From CAYSSJ01 sp964433675 (GTDB lineage Bacteria > Cloacimonadota > Cloacimonadia > Cloacimonadales > TCS61), in the NCBI GenBank assembly GCA_964433675.1, contig CAYSSJ010000003.1, positions 1 through 64,000 on the forward strand: DNA of 64,000 nucleotides, written 5' to 3'. Every line of letters starts with the position of its first letter. The stretch's first letter is position 1. Positions 31,601 to 37,783 of this stretch are shown piece after piece. A program made the translations under genes and the position numbers. The notes beneath the pieces were generated by a model that was not told the DNA's origin, searched no databases, and was given only the letters and a program-made list of their open reading frames with translations.

Positions 31601-32837
31601 TTGGTTCTCAGCTGTCAGATTCACATCGGAAGAGTTATCTACCTATTATGGTGAATATCAGATTACCGGTATTAAGTATCACATCAGGGACTCACAATTC
31701 ACTAATGTGACCGTCAGAATCTGGGAAGGCGGCAGCATGGGCGATCCCGGTACTGAAGTCTATTCTCATGACGTTACTGACGCGATAGTGATAGATGAGT
31801 GGTCAACCCATATGCTTACCACACCTGTACCACTACTTCCTGGCAATGAATACTGGATCGGTTATTCGATCGATGCTACCGGTGATCATCCATCTAGCGT
31901 GGACGCAGGTCCAATGGTAGATGGTAAAGGTGGCTGGATTGCACTAGCCGGTGGAGATTGGGAACAGCTCTCTGAATATGCATTGGATTATAACTGGTGT
32001 ATTCGTGGACTTATAGATGAGTTCCAAGAGCCGTGGCTCTCACTCTCTCAGTATAGTGGTACTGTAAATCCGGGTGAAAGTGTAGATATCGATGTTAACT
32101 TCAATGCTACGGAAGTAGAACCTGGTGAGACTTATACAGCAGACATAGTAATAAACAATAACACCGCTGATGATCCGGTAATCGTACCTGCTACAATGAA
32201 TGTAGAAGATATGGTTCTCGATCCACCGACCAATCTAGTAGTAGATTCTGATACTGCCTTGTTCGAATGGGAAGCACCTGCAGTAATAGCCAATATCCTA
32301 TCTAGTGCAGAACCTTCTCTGGGAGATGTCCGTTCAATCAGGACTGAATCACGTCAGGAACTGGTTGAATATGATGTCTATCTGGATGGTACTTACAAGG
32401 GAACTACTGAAGAAACTCAATTCCAGTTTGATACGGATGAATTGGTAACCGATGAATCCTATGTGGCTGGTGTTGTGGCAGTCTATGATGTCGGAGAATC
32501 AGATATGGCAACAGTTGAGTTCACTTACACAGGTGTAAGTGCTGATGATCCTATCATAGCAGCTACCGAGCTTGGTAGAAACTATCCGAATCCGTTCAAC
32601 CCCGCAACTACGATAGCATTTTCTCTCAAAGAAGCAGGACAGGTTACCATAAATGTCTATGACATTCGTGGTTCACTGGTTCGCACTTTGGTAGATAGCT
32701 ATCTGGATGCCGCTCACCATACTGTGGTATGGGATGGAATGGACAATCGTGGACGTAATGTATCGAGTGGTGTATATTTCTACCGTATGGTCACGGAAGA
32801 ATATACAGAAACCAGAAAGATGATAATGATGAAATAG
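22683..32837 (+). CDS. Giant secreted multidomain surface protein (3384 aa)
   Basis: Paralogue of the gene at 12941; the signal peptides are alike ('MSKKT...CLLM...ASLWAQ'). SD 'AAGGAG'. Approximate order: signal 1-25; MAM/cleaved-adhesin-like 27-175; NEW3-like 180-288; MAM 290-455; NEW3-like 456-560; MAM 562-720; HYDIN-like 722-835; MAM 838-990; BACON-like 992-1105; MAM 1108-1275; BACON-like 1276-1410; MAM 1412-1562; FN3-like 1563-1660; MAM 1662-1825; HYDIN-like 1826-1938; MAM 1940-2110; CarboxypepD_reg 2112-2190; BACON-like split by a propeller 2192-2570; BACON-like 2575-2700; MAM 2702-2865; BACON-like split by a jelly-roll-type insert 2866-3175; FN3 3180-3290; sorting domain 3293-3384. Nine MAM-like modules make it adhesin-like; the ligand cannot be read from sequence. 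The propeller DNA is about 93% like that of the first giant, far above the flanks. Boundaries are judged by eye. Confidence 0.9.
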   Translation: MSKKTRLICLLMAIMFLFGASLWAQVYLDEGFEDGFIPENWTVLNEDGGSKEWEASTSNPHTGDYCARVQYESSSLDNDDWLITPPLQVSSATADTIKFWMRTYSTNDDPWEVLVSTTDTNPSSFTMIDSGIGGLPDYVQKEYSLDSYGDAIVYVAVRYIGSYDWYLYVDDFEGPPIVVPPYDVTITNLSGEQSVEIGTTATYEIEIENVGDENDTYDLSIVGEDWNYTYPATISVNAAESAIIDLEVTVPSDATMGDTDEITFTATSQGDNSVSDTVEITTTAISGAVTTFPWDEGFENEWPPLGWTVVNGEPGSYWEQSSVSSNTGDNSARSYQGSGSSYVADEWLITPALDLDEAEALMLTFFGYSNQTPDGTREKMRIMIMDEVYDNVTDLHANSTELDVKYFTGDWEEYSVNLATYSGEKHIAFNYYITEGDDASFNWIYVDDVLAYELPDYDFEIANLTGDLAIQAGETGTYEVEIENKGTENDTYDLTITGDTWTYTYPATVTVNTGETAIVDVDVDVPADAGMGDTDEIELTVTSQGENTISHDLTITTTAVALIATPYFEDFDDVSTPELPIGWAKIVEHPSSTSPKVETYSSGSPHSPPNHVRLYSNDEEDADILLITPPVADLDESRIRFWAKCSSSTNIPDLIIGTITDPMDEDTFTPFYTIEADTELTSDYQEFIVNFDTYVGTDQYIAFKHGVTPSFFRSIYIDDFNYEEVPAGPVLEITPMAHSFGELVAGEVSDPVDFELSNVGTGTLTLESGDIDITGDDSADFILGSITYPISLEANESETIIVEFAPQTAGEKTATLEINYDELHEIALSGYAFPEGTLVEGFEGDEFPPPYWTYVDGDLGSYWEQSSVNSYTGEYSARSYAGYSSSYNADEWLITPEVDIAAGDSLIFYGLSSNAPDGERERLFIKVLDDPNNVDSAVLVDSLFLSDEWGRYSLSLEDHLGENHIAFHYYQDDASFNYIYIDDVVGPQLVEITEPMIAISPENFDVYLDQDDIITETLTISNDGGSDLTFDLTITDNGTRLRSTRVPWLSVDPVSGIVEPDESVDVDVTFDATGLAGGLYEADIEIEHNAGDDDIIVPVTMDVFELITVDLPYMADFDTGVPTGWQIIAGGDTDDTWEWIEDLNGNTLDGTPFMIVDSDAAGSGSILLEETLITPAFDASDIDDSLMLEFDQYYRHLGNQYSEVDVWDGTDWVNVLYQDVTVGSWTDPDHQVIDITAYANDELRIRFYFTDGTSYGWYWAIDNVNVYEDDVVGEPEIAVSPLSFYVQLNEDEMTTEVMNIANDGTAELAFNITLDGDPDIIDRVTRVSAGDDVLYDRNSARRNPIRVDWLSVDPATGTVAAGDDLDIDVTFDADGLALGTYTADIVIDHNAGEDVVVPATLDVIEDIPLPIYLDEDFTGIATGDIPVGWTTTHTNWGANDSNNAGGQAPEMRFNWSPSATDVFRLSTHALDVSDAGVLDLTFKHMVNNFSGPGIYTLKVEASTDGVTWNEEWAIVDPDDIPAETVSVDFSDYAGEEELYVAWVFDGDSYDINQWYIDDIFLYEPLPTPNPAALVHPEDGATDVVVPLSLQWEAGIGAAPTGYELYFGDTAPPPFVADLGDVTSYLMDDLDYNTTYYWKIIPYNDEGSAIGSPIWSFTTGPDPHMVAPYLQGFDAVSTPDLPYGWSKIEYNPDMAAYVETSTTGSPVSPPNHVRIRSNDHPDQDVMLITPPIDGDLSEHRIRFWAKCNLSTNIPDLLVGTMSDPGDPDSFTLFETIAADTQLTDDYQQFTVSFEDYVGDDNFIAFKHGITPDWTRDIRVDDFEFLEITDQPIVAVTPEEITFPAIQAGEISDPIDVTITNVGGGLLVLDTGDIEIVGANPDDFTLGAITYPIELAMDESEDITVQFSPLTDGNKVATLEIAHGDDVAEVTLMGYAYPEGTLIEGFEEPWVGTPEAPEDWAVVNGEDGSYWEQSSVASHTGDYAARSYQGVSSDYVSDEWMITPALDLDAVDDPVLAFYGYSSQTPDGTKEKMRILVMDEVYDNVADLHANAVLVDSLYFTSDWDSYLVNLDDHSGVKYLAFNYWIRDDEDASFNWIYVDDVIGPPMWLPDDGTIEGTVDLVGGDGDVTDVTVTAGEEVTNPDATGFYSIDIQPGTYDVTASLIGYETQTIENVEVLEGLVTPDIDFTLNNVDIAVSPASFDVELETGQTEEHTLTITNDGGGDLYYDISLIDTSDLFEAGTTSGSLFNPTHTRARNERNARFDERAPMTSEQSNIPQATDDMFDLLDHFPVGVGGGEYSVATNGNYIYTAAWNSTEFYRYDMEGNYIETFSVAGAGNLRDMTFDGEYFYGSDNSSTIYEMDLDNENLVSSFTTTGSSSIRGIAYDPDEDGFWVTNGWDPPLTLVDRSGSVIETLTSTTSSISGLAWENVTEDGPHIWAYTQSAGTNQNSLEQIDMDTGAVLQVFDATTTGVFAGDAISGGIMITDQLVSGKWTFLGTSQNDIIWVIELGDSGPPWLAANPLSGVVPAGESEDIDVVFDATDILAGTFTADISIASNAQEDPVIVPATLTVETFDPVITYEPDEFDVTMDPDEIHVEELTIGNIGGADLTFSIEAEEDTREALSDRISIEYSANSNSRNTRNPRVDWLSFDPDAGTVEPQDEVIVDVTFDSDGLDTGVYTANIVIEHNAGEDVVIPVSLTIVGTEILPYFADFNDGLPMGWEIIQGGDTDDTWHWTTDYNGNTLDGTPFMFVDSDAAGSGSILVEETMITPPIDASDVDDALMLEFDQYYRHLGSQYAEVDVWDGSQWVNLLHQDATIGDWNDPDTQVIDISDYANDELKVRFYFNDGTSWAWYWAVDNVHIYEDYIGEPEIAVDPDEFEVDLAVGETTTETMTITNDGDAVLEYNISIVEDGYTATEYGRRNVDAPLSSIQVIEHHKYDTPRGFQAHDSTRDPIEIHYDTGYDENGVGTDGVATWFSAVRFTSEELSTYYGEYQITGIKYHIRDSQFTNVTVRIWEGGSMGDPGTEVYSHDVTDAIVIDEWSTHMLTTPVPLLPGNEYWIGYSIDATGDHPSSVDAGPMVDGKGGWIALAGGDWEQLSEYALDYNWCIRGLIDEFQEPWLSLSQYSGTVNPGESVDIDVNFNATEVEPGETYTADIVINNNTADDPVIVPATMNVEDMVLDPPTNLVVDSDTALFEWEAPAVIANILSSAEPSLGDVRSIRTESRQELVEYDVYLDGTYKGTTEETQFQFDTDELVTDESYVAGVVAVYDVGESDMATVEFTYTGVSADDPIIAATELGRNYPNPFNPATTIAFSLKEAGQVTINVYDIRGSLVRTLVDSYLDAAHHTVVWDGMDNRGRNVSSGVYFYRMVTEEYTETRKMIMMK

Positions 32838-32899
32838 TGTCTTCATGACACTCAAGTAAATCGGAAGTTGCCCTGTAGCTTTGGCTGCAGGGCAGCTTC
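32836..32899 (+). terminator. Two tandem hairpins between secreted genes
   Basis: First hairpin: AGTGTC-TTCAT-GACACT (32836-32852), starting on the stop codon. Second hairpin: 16-bp stem (arms 32864-32879 and 32884-32899, two G-U pairs, loop TTTG), followed by ATATTC rather than a T run. The second is strong enough to stall or protect an RNA 3' end, but it lacks the U tract of a standard terminator; it could be an mRNA-stabilising or processing structure. Confidence 0.5.
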
Positions 32900-32928
32900 A
32901 TATTCAAACAAAATAAGCGAGGTTTAAG

Positions 32929-35076
32929 ATGGGTAAAAGAATACTTTTTGTTACAGTTTTAATAACATTACTATCAACTTCAGCCATATTTGCCAATAGT
33001 ATTTATAGAAGTTGGGATCTAAGTATTGGGAATCCGGGTCTAAACGGAATAGTACATGCTATGGCAGTATGGGATAGCGGAGATGGACCGGAGCTGTATG
33101 TAGGAGGAGAATTTACTACTGCAGGTAATGTGACGGTGAATGGAATTGCCAGATGGGATGGAGAAAATTGGTCCGATCTCGATGGCGGTTTAGCTGGTGG
33201 AGGTGGTATGGGTTTCCCCGAAGCTACTTCCTATGCACTTCATGTCTGGGATGATGGCGATGGAGAAGCACTCTACGTCGGTGGTTCATTCGATCTTGCC
33301 GGTGGTAATCCAGCTTCCAATCTAGCCAAATGGGACGGAGAAGTATGGTCAGAAGTGGGAGGTGGTGTTTCGGATGGATTTCCTTATGCTTCGGTGGAAG
33401 CAATCATAGACAGAGATGGAATTCTCTATATCGGCGGCAATTTCAATTATGCCGGAACCGATGCTATTGAGCGGATAGCATCTTGGGATGGTGAAAACTG
33501 GACTGCTCTTGCGCCGGGAGGAGTGAGCAATTTTGTCATGGATCTGCTCTTTCATGATGATGGCAGTGGTGAGCAATTATATGCGGTAGGAGCATTCTTT
33601 ACGATAGATGGTTTACAATCCAGATTTTTAGCAAGATGGGACGGAGAAGATTGGTCACCTGTCGGAGCAGGATTAAATGGCGGTCAAGCACACAATCTTA
33701 TGGAGTTTGAAGGTGAGTTATATGTAAGCGGCTATTTTAATGAAGCAGGTGGACAAACTGTAAGCAGAATTGCACGCTGGGATGGAACTGCTTGGGATGG
33801 CATGAATGGCGGTATTAGCCCATCTTATCAAACCGATATTCGTGATATGATAATATATAATGATGGAGATGGTGAGCTTCTGTACGCAGGAGGGATTTTT
33901 AGCGGAGCAGGTGCACTAACCGGCTTGAGTGGTTTAGCTGCCTGGGATGGAACAGAATGGATAGCCCCAATCCCCGGTGGTACTGATGGTACGATCAGAG
34001 CCTTTGAGATATTACCGGGTGCGCAAGGACTCGATCTTATCATCGGTGGCGATTTTGAAATGGTTAATGGAAGTCCGGCAAATATGATCGCACGCTGGGA
34101 AGGAACTTATGGACCGGAGGCAATAATTGAAGTTTATCCTGACAGTTTTGAGGTTGATGTGGAATATGGAGAAGTAGTCTCTTATCCAATGGTGATTTCA
34201 AATGTCGGTGCAGCAGATCTGGAGTTTTCTATAACATTGGAGAATAATGAGGATTGGTTGTATTTTTATCCGGATCAAGGCAGTGTTGCTCCTGACGATA
34301 GTATAGAAGTAGCTGTAACTTTCGATGCAAGTGAAGTTGAACCGGGTGAGACTTACACTGCTGATATTGTGATAAACAATAACTCAGCAAATGATCCAGT
34401 GATAGTAGCGGTTTCTATGCATGTAGATGATGTTGTACTCGATCCGCCCACCAATCTGCAAGTAGATGCCCAAACAGCATTGTTCACTTGGGATTCACCC
34501 ACAGTAGTTACCCAAGATGAGATGAAAAGACTTGAAACTTACAAACCATCACTTGGCGATACAAGCTCTATGAGAACTGCTTTTCGTCAGGAATTGGAAG
34601 GATTCGATATCTATCTCGATGGAGACTACAAAGGTAGCACAGATGCAGATGTCACCGAATTCCAGTTCGACACAGATGAATTGGAAACTGGTGATGATTA
34701 TGTTGCAGGTGTAGTAGCAGTATATAATCTTGGTGAATCTGAAATGGCAACATATGATTTCACATACAATCCGGTTAACGCTGATGATCCGATCATAGCA
34801 GCTACTGAGCTTGGTAGAAACTATCCGAATCCGTTCAACCCGGCAACAACGATAGCATTCTCTCTCAAAAAAGCCGGACAGGTTACCATCAATATCTATG
34901 ACATTCGTGGTTCACTGGTTCGAACTTTGCTAAAGGGGTATCTGGAAGCTGCACATCATAGTGTGGTGTGGGAAGGAACGGATAATCAAGGCAGAAGAGT
35001 ATCCAGCGGCGTGTATTTGTATCGCATGACTACACAAGAATATCAAGAGGTTAGAAAAATGACAATGATCAAATAA
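32929..35076 (+). CDS. Secreted beta-propeller protein with BACON-like, FN3 and sorting domains
   Basis: 715 residues. Signal peptide about 1-22 ('FVTVLITLLSTSAIFA'), a beta-propeller about 30-395 made of repeats of the form 'LYVGGxFxxAGxxxxxxIARWDGxxW' (delta-60/kelch-like), a BACON-like Ig domain (about 398-500), FN3 with a long basic loop (about 503-620; 'FTWDSP' then 'EGFDIYLDGDYKG') and a FlgD-like sorting domain (about 623-715). The C-terminal BACON-FN3-sorting block closely resembles that of the preceding giant, also at DNA level, so this gene seems to have acquired its tail by duplication. No active-site motif was recognised; it is probably a surface-exposed binding or structural protein. 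A weak 'GAGG' precedes the ATG. Confidence 0.85.
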   Translation: MGKRILFVTVLITLLSTSAIFANSIYRSWDLSIGNPGLNGIVHAMAVWDSGDGPELYVGGEFTTAGNVTVNGIARWDGENWSDLDGGLAGGGGMGFPEATSYALHVWDDGDGEALYVGGSFDLAGGNPASNLAKWDGEVWSEVGGGVSDGFPYASVEAIIDRDGILYIGGNFNYAGTDAIERIASWDGENWTALAPGGVSNFVMDLLFHDDGSGEQLYAVGAFFTIDGLQSRFLARWDGEDWSPVGAGLNGGQAHNLMEFEGELYVSGYFNEAGGQTVSRIARWDGTAWDGMNGGISPSYQTDIRDMIIYNDGDGELLYAGGIFSGAGALTGLSGLAAWDGTEWIAPIPGGTDGTIRAFEILPGAQGLDLIIGGDFEMVNGSPANMIARWEGTYGPEAIIEVYPDSFEVDVEYGEVVSYPMVISNVGAADLEFSITLENNEDWLYFYPDQGSVAPDDSIEVAVTFDASEVEPGETYTADIVINNNSANDPVIVAVSMHVDDVVLDPPTNLQVDAQTALFTWDSPTVVTQDEMKRLETYKPSLGDTSSMRTAFRQELEGFDIYLDGDYKGSTDADVTEFQFDTDELETGDDYVAGVVAVYNLGESEMATYDFTYNPVNADDPIIAATELGRNYPNPFNPATTIAFSLKKAGQVTINIYDIRGSLVRTLLKGYLEAAHHSVVWEGTDNQGRRVSSGVYLYRMTTQEYQEVRKMTMIK

Positions 35077-35123
35077 AACGAATTTAAGCGCAGTAATTTT
35101 TTTGTAAAATTATCACAAAGTAA

Positions 35124-35141
35124 TTGACAAAAAAATGGAAT
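35124..35141 (+). promoter_or_regulatory. Upstream element TTGACA-A6-TGGAAT
   Basis: TTGACAAAAAAATGGAAT matches TTGACAATAAAATGGCAT at 12729 in 16 of 18 positions; a looser variant (TTTACA, eight A, TGGTAT) lies at 5342-5361. All three are upstream of exported-protein genes. A standard -10 at normal spacing is not obvious here, so it may be a promoter of different type or an activator site. Confidence 0.3.
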
Positions 35142-35187
35142 GAGGTTTCAGAGTAAAATATATGGAGAGATTAAAAAGGAGAGTATT

Positions 35188-37737
35188 ATGAAAAAGAAAC
35201 TTTTTTTTGCGTCTGTAATGACGTTGTTAAGCATTGGCTTATTAATGGCAGCACCATCTGTTAATTTGCCGGTATCATCAGGACAAACAGTCGAATTATC
35301 CAGACAAGATTGGATAATTCAAAGTACAGGTTTTTCCGCTGCCAGTCGTGGAATTAATTACGTTCATGCAGTGGACGAAAATATCGTCTGGGCTGCAGCT
35401 TATGATGGTAGTGGGGCTGGACAAACGATTCAGGAATTTACCAAAACAGTTAATGGTGGCGATGTATGGACACCGGGAGTAATCAACAATGCCAGCGGAC
35501 TTGGTATAGCTATGATCTTCGCATTGGATGAAGACACAGCTTGGGCTCCTATGTATAGCCCAACCGGTACACATGCACATCAGGGGATATACAAAACCAC
35601 TGATGGAGGTGCCAATTGGAGCAAACAAGAATCTGCTACTTTCGATCCGTCTGCAGGTGGTTTCCCGAATGTAGTTCATTTCTGGGATGAAAACATAGGT
35701 TTCTGCCAAGGTGATGCTACTGATGGCTATTTTGAGCTTTATACCACTGATGATGGTGGCGAAAACTGGGATCGAGTACCGGAAGCCAATATCCCTCCTC
35801 ATCTTACCGGTGAATGGGGAGTGGTAGGGTATTATTCAGTTGTCGGAGACAATCTTTGGTTCGGTACAAACAAAGGTAGAGTGTATAAATCTACCGATAG
35901 AGGACATAACTGGACTGTCTCTGAGACACCAATGGCAAACACCTATACTGATGTGTGGTTCAAAGACGAAATGAATGGTTTAGTACAAGATAAAAACGAG
36001 AATTCACCCGGCACTATTTACAAAACTGAAGATGGTGGAGATACATGGGATTTAGTAGAACACTTTGGTCCTATCTTCACCAATGATATGGCTTATGTGC
36101 CCGGGACCGCTTCTACTTGGATCAGTACCGGTGCTGCAACTGGTAATATGGGCGTTTCCTACAGCTTTAACGATGGAAGTTCCTGGACTTTGTTCGATGG
36201 AACCGATCAAGATCAATTTTTAGCGACCGATTGGATCGATAATCAAACAGGTTGGATCGGTGCTTTCAATGAAAGTGCTACCGTTGGCGGTATGTATAAA
36301 TTCAATGGAACCTTAGAACCACCAACCCCCGGCTATATAGAAGGAACGGTTACTCTAGTAGGTGGAGCCGGAGATGTGACCGAAGTTACGGTAACAGCAG
36401 GGGGGATTACTACCAATCCTGATCCCGATGGCGAATTCTCTTTCGAAATCGACCCGGGTACTTATAGTGTCTCTGCACAGTTAGAAGGATATTATCCCGA
36501 TACTGTTCCCGGAGTAGTAGTCGAAGGTGGAGAGGTTACATCAGGAGTTGATCTAGTACTCGAAGTTATACCCGATTTCGATCCACCCACTAATCTGGCT
36601 ATAGATTGGATGACCGGATTATTTACTTGGGATCCTCCCGAAGGACCAGAATTACATCAATTGTCTTATCATAACAACGTTCCTGAGAATGCCTATTTCC
36701 AACAGTATGACTATGGTTATGGTGTTGTATATGATGTGAGCGGCTACAGTGATGTAACTGTGGAATACACAGATTACCGCCATTCATCCTGGGGTATTTT
36801 CGGCGAATGGGATTATAAGATCCATGTAGTCAATTGGGACACTTATGAGCTAATGCACACCACCGATGTACTTCAGACAGAAGTTAATGACGGTTGGGAG
36901 CTCGATATCGAACTTGGTTCACTTCCTGCCAGCGGTCTTGTGGGTATATTCCTCGAGCCGATGGATAATGCTCCGGATGACGCTTATCCCTGTATGGATG
37001 CTGATGCAGAGGCTACAGACAGCTCATATTTCGGTCCGCTACCAAACTATTCCGGCATGAACTTGAATAGTGCAGACGTAGGAAATTTCCTGATGGATCT
37101 CTGGATCATGGGTACTTCATCACGTGATGGAGAAAGAGTGATAACAAAAGCACCAATGAAAAATGTGACATCTACTATCGAGCATCAAATACGTAAAAAT
37201 ATCGCTGTGAATAGTGCCACAATGCCATCGAATCAACATAGTATAACACGGTATAGAACTGATCCGGATGGGTATAATGTTTATCTGAATGGAAACTTGG
37301 AAGGATTCACCGAAGAGTCCAGTTGGCAGTATGAGGAACTCATCAATGGAGAAACTTATATCGCCGGTGTGAGTGCTGTTTACGGTACCAATGAATCTGA
37401 AATTGTTGAGCTAGAATTCACTTATGAAGGTACAAGCGCGGATGATAATACAGTTGTACAAAAACCACTATTGATGAAAAATTATCCTAATCCGTTCAAT
37501 CCGGAAACAACTATCAGGTTTGCTATCTCACAAGCTGACAGAGTTCAAATAGAGATCTTCAACATCAAAGGTGAAAAAGTGAGAACTTTGGTTGATAACG
37601 AGTTTTCTGCCGGTGAACATGCGATTACTTGGGATGGAACAAATGATAATCAACAATCGGTCGCCAGCGGCATATACTTATACCGTATGAAAACAGCAAA
37701 TCATCATGACACGAGAAAGATGATATTGATGAAATAA
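35188..37737 (+). CDS. Secreted YCF48/BNR-type propeller protein with sorting domain
   Basis: The start is the ATG at 35188 ('AAAGGAGAG' upstream, followed by a signal peptide 'KKKLFFASVMTLLSIGLLMA'); the frame is open to an ATG at 35140, which has no signal-like start. 849 residues: propeller about 30-380 with YCF48/sortilin-type repeats ('TTDGGANWSKQ', 'TTDDGGENWDRV', 'STDRGHNWTV', 'TEDGGDTWDLV'); CarboxypepD_reg about 385-460 ('IEGTVTLVGGAGDVTEV'); an FN3 domain about 465-755 interrupted after 'LFTWDPP' by an insert of about 180 residues before 'DGYNVYLNGNLEG'; sorting domain about 760-849 ('KNYPNPFNPETTI'). Likely exported with its neighbours. YCF48-like propellers occur in assembly factors and in many secreted bacterial proteins, so no precise function is given. 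Confidence 0.86.
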   Translation: MKKKLFFASVMTLLSIGLLMAAPSVNLPVSSGQTVELSRQDWIIQSTGFSAASRGINYVHAVDENIVWAAAYDGSGAGQTIQEFTKTVNGGDVWTPGVINNASGLGIAMIFALDEDTAWAPMYSPTGTHAHQGIYKTTDGGANWSKQESATFDPSAGGFPNVVHFWDENIGFCQGDATDGYFELYTTDDGGENWDRVPEANIPPHLTGEWGVVGYYSVVGDNLWFGTNKGRVYKSTDRGHNWTVSETPMANTYTDVWFKDEMNGLVQDKNENSPGTIYKTEDGGDTWDLVEHFGPIFTNDMAYVPGTASTWISTGAATGNMGVSYSFNDGSSWTLFDGTDQDQFLATDWIDNQTGWIGAFNESATVGGMYKFNGTLEPPTPGYIEGTVTLVGGAGDVTEVTVTAGGITTNPDPDGEFSFEIDPGTYSVSAQLEGYYPDTVPGVVVEGGEVTSGVDLVLEVIPDFDPPTNLAIDWMTGLFTWDPPEGPELHQLSYHNNVPENAYFQQYDYGYGVVYDVSGYSDVTVEYTDYRHSSWGIFGEWDYKIHVVNWDTYELMHTTDVLQTEVNDGWELDIELGSLPASGLVGIFLEPMDNAPDDAYPCMDADAEATDSSYFGPLPNYSGMNLNSADVGNFLMDLWIMGTSSRDGERVITKAPMKNVTSTIEHQIRKNIAVNSATMPSNQHSITRYRTDPDGYNVYLNGNLEGFTEESSWQYEELINGETYIAGVSAVYGTNESEIVELEFTYEGTSADDNTVVQKPLLMKNYPNPFNPETTIRFAISQADRVQIEIFNIKGEKVRTLVDNEFSAGEHAITWDGTNDNQQSVASGIYLYRMKTANHHDTRKMILMK

Positions 37738-37751
37738 TATTATGTAAACTT

Positions 37752-37783
37752 AGAACAGCCCCGATTCGGGGCTGTTCTTTTAT
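37752..37783 (+). terminator. Intrinsic terminator closing the secreted-protein block
   Basis: A perfect 12-bp stem AGAACAGCCCCG / CGGGGCTGTTCT with loop ATT, followed by TTTTA. It lies between the converging genes ending at 37737 (+) and 37780 (-). On the - strand the hairpin is not followed by a T run, so it acts best for the + strand. Confidence 0.9.

Noticed and set aside
35140..35187. Upstream ATG for the YCF48-type protein
   Set aside because: No SD, and the extension would bury the signal peptide; the ATG at 35188 has 'AAAGGAGAG'.
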